In this document: piece by piece, positions 12,477-22,163 of the stretch
Position numbering within the stretch: position 1 is the first letter of the stretch
Layout of the letters: the number at the start of each line of letters is the position of its first letter
Source: Riptortus pedestris
Taxonomy: Eukaryota > Arthropoda > Insecta > Hemiptera > Alydidae
Assembly: GCA_019009955.1 (NCBI GenBank)
Contig: CM032230.1
Coordinates: 22,434,001-22,498,000 of the forward strand
DNA length: 64,000 nucleotides
Direction of reading: 5' to 3'
Notes under the pieces: model-generated
What the model saw: only the letters and a program-made list of their open reading frames with translations
Told to the model about the DNA's origin: nothing
Database searches by the model: none
Translations under genes and position numbers: made by a program

Positions 12477-12605
12477 CTGCTAACGTTCTAGAGGTCGTAA
12501 TTTTGGTTTGGTCGTTACCAAACTTGACATCCAAACGTTTTATGCAAAAATAAATATCAAGTTCGTTAAAGGCTGAAATCGGACAGGGGGAAAGGGGGAT
12601 TAATT
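12390..12605 (+). mobile_element. Common repeat, 5' half with TA tract
   Basis: TTAGCAGATTTCCCTTAAGG runs straight into (TA)n (12412-12472), then TTTGTCTGCTAACGTTCTAG and GATCGTTACC-like sequence. It stops at a G-rich stretch. Confidence 0.7.
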
Positions 12606-12960
12606 AGAGAGGGAAATATCTCTTTCCCTGTAATGGCTCGAGCTAGGGTCGGATTTGGGCTTTTTATATATTGGGGGGGGGTCCCGGAACCCGTATTTGT
12701 CTCGAGGAGGGAGGAAAAGGCGAGAAAGAGGTGATTTTTTTCGTGGACCGACTTTGAGCGGGCCGTGTGGGGCTCCGGGGGGAATTTCGGAAAATGCTTC
12801 GGTGAGTCGTTGGACAATTTTTTACAGGTGTAAAAATACCCCTCAAAAAGGAAAAACGGCCTGGAAATAGGGGCATAGGGCCCGTCCTAAGGGAACTCAA
12901 ATTTCAAGTTCGAACGCGTTTCGTCGGCAATTGAACCTGTGGATACCGCAAGAAAAGAAA
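12606..12960. other. GC- and homopolymer-rich block of unknown nature
   Basis: Rich in GGGG, CCCC and AAAAA runs (for example GGGGGGGGGTCCCGG and GTGGGGCTCCGGGGGG), unlike all neighbours. Two overlapping ORFs on opposite strands have no recognisable domain. It could be a diverged element or a stretch with sequencing error. Confidence 0.4.
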
Positions 12961-13137
12961 AGGTGATGAACTTCAAGGGATCTATCTGAGATTATAGAAG
13001 ACTTAAGCATTGATAATACCCATAAGCATTTTAAGTATTATCTCTAAATATCTTTAATAATAAGTGGAAATAGAATATCTACTGCATACAGCAGTGCATG
13101 ATTGCAAATACTTAATTCCCTCAGACCAATGATGCCA

Positions 13138-13520
13138 AAAGTCCGTCACTCTTTGGGAAGCGTAAACTAAGAAGATTTCTCACGAGGTGTAATGGCATAC
13201 AAGTAATGTCATTTTACCAAATATTCTCTATTTCTAAACGAAATTCAATGAGTAGTAGTAAGGGTTTACTGAAAGCTGAAAACAATAAAGCACGAATAAT
13301 AAACATATTTGCGTTACGACAAATTGTATAGAATTTATTTTAACAAGATTGATTCCATAACATTCTTCGATCCGACTCATAATAACGGCTGTACTTTGAA
13401 TATTCGAATCCCCCTCCCCCCACCGATTTCAATCATTAACTAACATACACTTCAATGTTAAATGAAAAAGTTAAATATTGAGTATGGTATAGGTGGGATT
13501 ATTATTTACATATGAGCACT
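13138..13520 (-). mobile_element. Common repeat, minus-strand variant copy
   Basis: Starts AAAAGTCCGTCACTCTTTGG (degraded hairpin), then GTAAACTAAGAAGATTTC, a C-rich run at about 13410 and GTTAAATATTGAGTATGG. Confidence 0.65.
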
Positions 13521-13577
13521 TGGCGATTTGGCTCAAAATGTAACAATGTACTAAAATCAATATAATATTATTATTTA

Positions 13578-13788
13578 TTAACGTCCCCTTTTTGCAACTA
13601 ATGCTAATTGACAAAGATTATCTACATGTTACCAACCATTTCTAGCCAAGGTGGGACTTAGAATGTTATTTAATGAATTCCGTCACTAAATAATTTCCTT
13701 TACCCAGGTAGGAATTGAACTCGCCACTCTAGGTTTACCAATTGAGATAAAGGTCAACTCTTTAACTCACATGGTTATCCTGAGCCCC
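13578..13788 (-). mobile_element. tRNA-derived SINE, complete copy, minus strand
   Basis: On the minus strand it reads GGGGCTCAGGATAACCATGT, B-box GAGTTCAATTCC, CTAAGTCCCACCTTGGCTAG and AAAAAGGGGACGTTAATA. Confidence 0.78.
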
Positions 13789-13899
13789 ATCAATATAATA
13801 GAAAAATAACAAAAACTGTATCAACAATAAAAAAAAAATAAAGACAATAAACAAATATTAAATACACGTTATAAAAACAACAAATATTGTACTATACTA

Positions 13900-14370
13900 C
13901 AAATATTACTTTAAACTAGTAATAAAGGTAACAATTTAAAATGGTTTTAATAAATATATTATTCCTATATACTAGTACATTTATATTATCTAAAACAATA
14001 TTAAATTTCTCACAGAGACAAAATCAAACAGAAGAGAAGTTAAATTTTATAAAATAAATTCAATTTTTTGAGGTAATTTAGTGTATTGTCGATGTGGGCC
14101 CCTGTCTGTAAGACGTTCGTCATGTTGGATCTCAATGTATTCAATGTTCATTCAGTTAGTCAGTATGTGTTTAAAGGTTAATGGCCCATGACTTGTTCTG
14201 CAGATTGGTCTTTCTGTTCTCGTCATGAGATATGAGTGGTTAAATGTTAGTGTCCTATCCTAAGTCTCGTTAGTACAACTTCGTCTCGTCTATTGTCACG
14301 TCTGCGCTGGATCACCACTCGCTTATACAAGGCTTTATTCTCGCAGATGATTTTCTGATGTTCTATGCCA
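13900..14370 (-). mobile_element. LINE 3' end, minus strand
   Basis: On the minus strand RRRDNRRDEVVLTRLRIGH, then a decayed Cys-rich end, and a 3' UTR with AGATAATATAAATGTACTAG that also occurs at 11390. Confidence 0.68.
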
Positions 14371-14429
14371 ACATTTTTGGAATTAATATTTTCAGACTGT
14401 ACCGTAAAATCCTTCACTATATACAATAT

Positions 14430-14810
14430 ATAAAACAGTTAATATTCAAGATAAAGAATAAATGGATATAACATTATTTAAAGTGCATTTGCAATAAGAT
14501 TAGTTCTGTACAATTTTTCGATCCGACGTTTAGTAACGGAGATATTTTGAATTTTAAACATTCTCCACCCCTCCCCCCTGGTCTGAATTCAGCAGTTAAC
14601 GAACGTTATTTTTAGTTTTTTATAAAACGTTTAAATATCAAGTTTGGAAACGATAAAACAAAACTGAGACAGCTAGACCTTTAACAAATAACTATATACA
14701 GTTCTGAACGGACCCTCTACTGGGTATGATCGATGGCCATTTGAAGGAATTTGTCGAAAATCGCCCCATAGTGTACACTCAATAGCTGATTTCCCTCAAG
14801 GTTCTGAGGC
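14430..14810 (-). mobile_element. Common repeat, minus-strand copy lacking its 3' end
   Basis: Reads TTAATATTCAAGATAAAGAA, TTTTTCGATCCGACG, CCCCTCCCCCC, TTTAAATATCAAGTTTGG and GATTTCCCTCAAGG. Confidence 0.7.
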
Positions 14811-15116
14811 TACTTTTCCTGCAAGTTTTCAGACGGGAATTCATATGATATTGTGTATTAAAAAGCCCAGAAATGAATATAATACACAATTATAAATTCA
14901 TTTTCATAATGGTCACAAAAGAAGCTAATAACAATAGCTAATAATGCAGCTCTAATAATAATAATAATGCAGGTCTTGCGGATGTTAGTAATTATAGTCC
15001 TATTTGATTCTGATTTTAGTATGATATGCCTTCCTGCTGACAGCCAATTGAATAGCTTTATCACTTTGTGATTTATACAGGAAAGAGATAGATAGATAAT
15101 ACAACTTTATTGGCAT

Positions 15117-15180
15117 TGGACGAGTGGACTCTAGGAATTAAGGCCGACGCTTTAACTCACATGGCTAACCTGAGCCTCCG
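15117..15180 (-). mobile_element. SINE head fragment
   Basis: On the minus strand GGAGGCTCAGGTTAGCCATG, GAGTTAAAGC and GAGTCCACTCG; only the tRNA-like head remains. Confidence 0.55.
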
Positions 15181-15224
15181 TAATGAATCAAATGGAAATC
15201 GATACTTAAGAGAAAATAAAGCCC

Positions 15225-15470
15225 GTCACTATGTTTTGCAATAGATACATACTGGTGACACTATAACACCACAGTGAATAAATACAAACAGTAATGAGAA
15301 ATCTTTCAGTCAATTTTAAAAATTTCCCGACGGGAAGAGTATGAAATGTAAACAAACCTCTCACCGGAAAAAAACCAATATCTTAAATATATGTGAATAT
15401 AACATATTAATTTTATTGAAAACTATTTACGAGTACTATATCTAGTACTGTAATTGGGGAGGTCTATGTA
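15225..15470 (-). repeat. Dispersed repeat module L, copy 1
   Basis: Shares GTGAATAAATACAAACAGTA, GAGAAATCTTTCAGTCAA, AACATATTAATTTTATTG and TATCTAGTACTGTAAT with copies near 34.9, 45.5 and 58.3 kb. In those copies the module begins at the common-repeat 3' end, so it is a subfamily of that repeat. Confidence 0.65.
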
Positions 15471-15697
15471 AAAGAGTCCTATGCCGGTATACGCCCTTTT
15501 TGCGGAGATGGAGCATTTTTAGATACCTTGTGGTCTCTTTTTTATCTGTACGAAATTGCGTGTTTTACCGCCTGTTTAAATCAGCTAGTGTTTAGCCTGC
15601 TTACTGCTATTGTGATTTGTAAACATTCTATATTTAGTGCAGTGTAAATACTGAAGTTGTATTTTGCTAGTTTTCTTTGTTGCTGAGCTTTTTAAAA

Positions 15698-15835
15698 ATG
15701 AGCAATTTGGAAGAAGTTGTTAGTGATGAACGTATTTACAATACTTCGAAGAAAAAAAGGAAAGATGAATCTTTTCAAGATAGCAAAGACAATAAGAATA
15801 AACGATATTCGGGTGAATCGTATACTCAACAAAAG
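15698..15835 (+). CDS. Possible orphan first exon, unrecognised basic protein
   Basis: The ATG follows a purine-rich leader (TTAAAAATG). The exon encodes 46 residues, starting MSNLEEVVSDERIYN and continuing with a Lys-rich, polar stretch (KKKRKDESFQDSKDNKNKRY). It ends AAAAG before GTAGG, a weak donor, phase 0. No matching downstream exon was found. It lies 0.8 kb upstream of gene 1 on the same strand but need not belong to it. It may be a fragment of a repeated transposon-associated gene. Confidence 0.3.
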
Positions 15836-16470
15836 GTAGGATGGATAATAAGAACTTTATTTCGATATTGAACTGTAAACAACCCTGTCGATATATATAT
15901 GAGTGAGAGGAGGGGAATTACAAAAAAAAATGATAAAATCAGAATGACGTGAAACAGTGGGAGTCAATGTTTTTTAAATTATAGCTTTCTCTTAAAAGTA
16001 GCCAGATTCTTTTGATCTGTCGAAATTACAATTGACTTCTGTTTTACATAAATCACTGTTATCCGTTATATTTTGCTTTAACTGATCCCGGCCATGGGTA
16101 GATGTGGACTGAAAAATGAGGCGTTTGTCAATAGTATAAATTTGGATTCGTTCCGAGTTAAATTACAGATTACAAAAACTAAGCCAAAACATGCCCCCTC
16201 CAGGAATATTCATTGCTGTCCTACAATATTACATTGAATTTTATGTCACTAGAAAAAGAAATCAATATACACTTTGGATTAACTATTTGAAAGTAAATAC
16301 AGACGGGTCTTCCTATATTTTGAAATGACTACAGGTTCGGCGTTTGCTATAGTGCATTAGAGGCTAAAGCCTACAAATGTCTAACTATACTTAAATATAT
16401 ATTTCAACAGTACCTTTAGGCTTAAATTATCGTGCAATGATCTATAATTTATTGCATAATATTGAAGCTA

Positions 16471-16476
16471 TATAAA
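16471..16476 (+). promoter_or_regulatory. Possible TATA box of gene 1
   Basis: CTATATAAATT lies about 130 bp before the start codon. TATA-like words are common in this AT-rich DNA, so this is only a candidate core promoter. Confidence 0.3.
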
Positions 16477-16603
16477 TTTTATTCCACATTTCTGAAACCA
16501 TTGCGTGACCAATGTTAGATTGGATCAGCATTTCCCTGATGGTATCATTGTTGCCTATTTCCTAGCAGAAACAGAACTAGTGTCTCATTCTAGCTGTCAA
16601 GCC

Positions 16604-16687
16604 ATGAATAATTTAAGTCAAGTTGGGTTTTTATATTTGTTAGCATTTTTTGTCTCATTTGTACACTATGCTGTTTCGGACGACATG
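16604..16687 (+). CDS. Gene 1 exon 1: start and signal peptide
   Basis: Encodes 28 residues starting MNNLSQVGFLYLL and ending SDDM. The donor is GTATGT at 16688. The exon ends on a complete codon, so the intron is phase 0, matching exon 2. The reading frame is open upstream to about 16505 but has no ATG there. An out-of-frame ATG at 16512 would give only a short upstream ORF. Confidence 0.78.
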
Positions 16688-17904
16688 GTATGTTACTTAA
16701 CGCCAAAATAACGTTTACCAGACAAAAATAATTTTTACCAATATGGAATAACATTGAACTGTTTTACTTTTTTAAGTAGCACCTAAACATATACACTTTC
16801 CATACAAGAGAAACACACATCCTTTTTTGTTATTTTTTTTTAAGTTTATGTTATGACGTCTGGAAACAAGTTCTATTTGAAAAATAGGAAATTGTCTGTC
16901 TCTCAGTCTGTTTTTAAATCGATAGAATCGAAGAGGCATTCGGATTGAGCTGAAATTCAGAAATGTTTAAAAAACACTGGGTTGTTGCAATGTAGGCTTG
17001 GCAGAGTTCCCATCACCAGAAACATTTATTTAAATTTTATTTTTATAAATTGTCTCTGGGCTGCATGTTTGCCGTTTGTCCACGTCGTTTGTACGTCCAA
17101 TGTTTTCATGTCTTGGAACCTACATCATTGTCACTTTTGTCTTTAATTTTGAAATTTGGTCTAGAAACTGAATAAATAAGGGATGAGTGTTGTAAATGTT
17201 TTTGAAGGAAAGTAAACAACTTAAAGAATCAGAGAATAAAGTAATCTCATGTGTTGTAGTCTGTAAATTTGACAGTCCCCAGAGTACGGCTTGCAATTCA
17301 GCAATGTATACACTGCTATTTTTAGGTAGGCTTATTTCATATTAATCATTTCCTACAATAGCTGCTGCACCACTACCTATTGCAGTTTTGGATTCGTCCG
17401 TGTATTCGAGTAGAGTGTAAGTATTGGTGGCTGAAGTCAGTAAGTTGAAGTGTGTTTTGTACAAGTACTTGACTCAAGTTTTGTTCTTTTACAATTTTGA
17501 TAATCATTAAGTTGTTTACTTTACATAGTGGCATGAAGAGTTGTCTGGTTAAGTGGGAGAGTCAGTAAAGTGTTTATTGAATTTTGAAAATCTTAATATT
17601 AAGATATATTTCTATTTGTTTGTATTTGTGTGTAAATCTGTAAGTGTGGGTTGTTTAAAAAAGTATTTACAGAGAGCTGTTCAATGATTTTGACCTTGTG
17701 AGAAATTTCTAACACAACATCGTTCGCTTGCAATCCAGTGGAGGTTATCCAGCTTCGACATAAATACTATTGACGGGACTTGTATAGTTATTTTTTGAGG
17801 GTTAAATAAACAATGGTTTTCTTGGGTTGCCAGGAAAAACATTTTTTTGGTTATTGATATGACCTTTGGTTTCAAGATACTGTATGATATGTATGTATGT
17901 ATGC

Positions 17905-17962
<58 letters not shown>

Positions 17963-20900
17963 CCTGTGGATAACCCGTCCCAGTTAGTCTTGTATCAAAA
18001 AGCTGACGTTAATGAATGTAATTTTAATGTTTATGTAATTTATAAAATATACATTAATTATTTTAAAACTTTTCTGGTCATGGGATCTCTGCCAAGAAGT
18101 ATTATTCAGCGGGCCAGTGTTTTTGAATCATGTATTCCGTGTATTTAATGTTAAGTTTATTTATTTATTAATGTTTAAGGAACCACCCGTTTCCAGCTAG
18201 AGTGTTTCTAGTTGACTTTATTTATTGAAAATCGCGGAAAGCCTCAACAAGGCACTAACCAACGCCATAACTCACCTGGCGTGCCTGTGTTCTTGTTAAT
18301 ATCCTGATAAATATTAGAGAAATTACTTTGGTTGGAGTTTTTGGTATATGATATAACTCAATGACAATATATTCAATTTTAACATTAATTTCTCATTAGT
18401 GGCTAGTTTCTCCCATGAATGGGGGAATAAGAGGATGTCAAGGATACTCAGTGGTTTCCCGGTACCTTCCGCATTAGACCATGCTGCAATAATGGCATCA
18501 TGAAGGAAAATTCCTTGACACCAATAGAGGCGTCAGTGGAGCAAATTCGATTCAAGGCCAGAGTTGTTGGATAGCCATCCGTCGGTAGCCTGTAGCCTGC
18601 ATAAGCTGACTAATGATAGGCATTAGCCAGTATGAGAATGCAGACAACAATTTTAATCTACTCTCCAGTCTTGCTCCTCTGTCACATGTTGTAAGTGTTT
18701 GTAAATGGGGGAGATTTAGGATTTTAAAGGAGATTTAAGTCCTTATTAGTTATTAGTATCGAATCATAGTTCTCAAAGTGAGCAATTATACATTTAATTT
18801 ACGCCTCTTTATTCCTTGTATTACTTTCGTAGTGTGTACGTGCGTCTTTGTGAATGTGTGTGTGCGTGAGTGTGTGTTTTTTGCACGCTGTTTCGAACCA
18901 CCTCTCGCTTACTACATAAGTCATCAGCTTAGTTGGCGCAACTTGGTTCCATTAAATAATTCACATTTTGTATTTTTTTTAAATGTCTCACTGTATTATG
19001 TAAAAAATGTATTAATTTTATATTTTTAGGGACCATTCAACGGTTTCTTTAGGGAAACGGGAGAATGTGAAGAACAAGGAAACGGCGATATCAAATTTCT
19101 AAATCCTAAACTTGCGAAAGTCGGCAGAAATGAGATTCAATTGACTACAACAATAGTCCTCAAAATCCCAGTGGGTCACGATATCGCAGTAAGTCTACAT
19201 TCACAATATAAACTTCATAAGTGTAATTATTAATCCATTTATTTTCTACATCCAGCACAATAATAGTAATTGACAATATCAGAGAAAGCCAGTAACTGAA
19301 TAAATTTTATGTTACAAACCTACTTTATTTTTTCAGTCTAGCAAACCGGGGTTTTATTTATACACATTTTTTTAAAGGTTCTTTCTGGAGGACAAATCTA
19401 CATAAAAATCGTAAACAAGTTCAAATTCTTTACGTTGGGGCCTATCTGAAGGGGTACCAACAACATGACATGGTACTAACAATAAATGAAGTAGAAAAGT
19501 GTAATGTTCCAAAATTATGTCATTGTCAAAATCTCCCGAGAAACATGCTTTAAGAGCCCGCTATAAAACAGAAACAATAGGTTGTAAAATAAGTTCGTAC
19601 GTTTACCGATATTTCATTTTAATCCTCTCTGTGTTTATATCATGTTTTCTTGTTCAATACTGTACATATCCTAAAAAAGGATTAGCTAAGGTACATTTAT
19701 GCATCAGCATCAACTGAGATTCCTTATCTTTAAGTGGTATGCTTGCTCAAAATGGAAGAGAAAAAAATTCATTTTAGTCATTTAATGATTTTTTATTTCC
19801 GGAAAATCCGCTACACTGACGATTTGACTGGGATGTGATCCCCCACCCACCCTATTCACCAGACCTTGCCTCTAACAGATTTTCACTTATTTCGCGCCCT
19901 TCAAAACTCTCTTAACGGGAAACACTTTAATACGATCGAGGACTACAAAACGCACATAGAGGAGTTCATTGCTCAAAAATCTGATAAGTTTTGGGAAAAC
20001 GGTCTTCAAAAATTACCTGAAAGATGACAACATGTAATAGATCAAAATGGTTCATATATAATTGATTAAACATATGTATAAGAATCTGAAGTTTTTATTG
20101 AAATAGCCAGTAAAAAACGCTACGAACATACTTTACAACCCAATAGAATATTCGTCATAGTTTAGTGGCATGGGTCACTAACAAAAACTCCTTTTTTTTT
20201 TCTAACGCAGATATGTCTCTGCTTGTTTCGTGGCCACCTCTTCAAGGACCATTTATTTTCTACAAATATTAACATTAATTTATAAAATCCTTATGTAAAA
20301 GAGGAAGAGCCTTCATAACTTTAAACAGTGTCTAATTAAATTTACTAAATATATTATTTAAGCTGATAACTATAAATATTTTAATGTAAAATGGAATTAT
20401 CTTTGGGATTTTATAAATTCATTATATCATTAGTTGAAAAGGCATGTTCTCTGAAGAGAAGTCTGCAAGTGGGGAAAAAGTTTCACGCAGAGGCTGCGTT
20501 AACGAAGCAGATTTCCCACATGCGTCGCGTATTTGCATTTATCTCAAAAAGTAAATATTCAATGAGAACAATATTTGGCGTTTAGTTTTCAAATAATGTG
20601 CTTCATAATATAAAAGCTTATTACTAATATGACCCGAATATGATTGGGGGTCTACAGAAGGCCGATAATTGAAAAATGCGAATATCTCAGTTAAAAACAT
20701 AGTTGAAAAAAGTACATAACGACATTTATAGAACATTACATTTGCAATAAGATTGGTTTTATTTCAATCCGATGCATAATAACGGAGATATTAAAATTTT
20801 CTAAATTTCAACCTCTCTAAACCCCTTGAACGTTTAAATATGGAGTTTGGTAACGATCAAATAATAATATATAATAATAATAATAAATCCCATGCCGAAA

Positions 20901-22108
20901 AATTAAGAAAATATCAAGAATTGGCTATCAAGCTCAAAGAGGTATACAAACTGAAATCTGCCATAGTTACGCCTATTATAGTAAGTTCAAATGGACTCGT
21001 GCCAAAAACAACTACAGCAGGCACCAAGAATTTAAATCTGCCAAGAGCAATTATAAATGAAGCACAGCAAGGGGTACTTCTTGATACTGCCAGAATTTGC
21101 AGTTGGATTTTTCCCCCGATATGGATTTTATTCTTGTTTTTGCTGAGAATAAACCTATCCCATAATAATATATATGGATAAAGTTCCATCGGTCCATCCC
21201 AGGAGATGACAGGTTTTGAACTCATTTTTGTCATCTCCTGGGATGGGCCGATGGAAATTTGAGAATATTTTTCAAAAATCTCTTCATGAGTCCGACTCAA
21301 AAGCTGATTTCCCCTTAGGGAAATATGCTAAAAGGAGTTTTCGTTAGTGACCCTTTGCCAATTAAATTAAGAATAATATTTTAATATTGGCTCCAGAATA
21401 AGGAATCATATAGTATATTAATTTCAATAACTGATATTGTACATTGCTTGCAGCTTACCATTGATGTAGATGTTTGGGGAAATGGTGGCTGGAAGAAAAA
21501 TTTCTTTCTATTTGAGAATGAAGATTTCTTCGATTGGTTGACAACAACTCTTCCAGATCTATACGTCGCTTTGTTGAACCAGACCAACACAAAAGAACTT
21601 CCTATTTTACCAGTAAGTCGACCAATTATTAATTTCAAATATTGTGCAAGTTGAATGATTTAATATTTTTAGGACATTCGAGAAAGTACTATCGATGAAT
21701 TATTAAAATAACAGTTTTGAATAAATATTTACACATTACTCGTTGTTACATAGCTGGAGTTAGTTACAATAGTAGATAAATTAAAAGATTCATTTTTCAC
21801 TAAAATCTTCGTAGTTTGAAAATGTAGCCGTCCTAGGTCAAAGAACAAAAACTTCTTTTCTTCCTTAACACATCTTATTTATTTAAATCCTCAACGTATT
21901 TCCAGCTCTTTATCAAGGAGTTCCTTTATTTCTAAAATTACTCTTCAATTAATAACCTTTTGTTGTGCACCTAGTGTAGATGTAGTTTTTAGCAGATTTC
22001 CCTGAAGGGAAATCCGCTCTTGGGGTCGTACTCATGACCCGAGTTTCGAAAAATTTCTTCAAATGTCCGTCGATCCTAGCCAGGAGATGACGAAAATGAG
22101 GTCCGTTC

Positions 22109-22163
<55 letters not shown>

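Larger units (their letters stand above)
20480..21335 (-). mobile_element. Common repeat, minus strand, split by a LINE fragment, gene 1 intron 2
   Basis: 20490-20880 runs from GCAGAGGCTGCGTTAACGAAG through GATCAAATAATA. 21183-21335 carries the GATGACA hairpin, TTTTTCAAAAATCTCTTCATG and GATTTCCCCTTAGGG. A LINE coding fragment lies between, at the place of the TA tract. Confidence 0.7.

Noticed and set aside
12655..12900. Opposing ORFs of 71-83 codons
   Set aside because: Driven by homopolymer-rich composition; no motif or splice context.
20914..21300. 128-codon minus-strand ORF
   Set aside because: Antisense of the LINE RT fragment and the adjoining hairpin.
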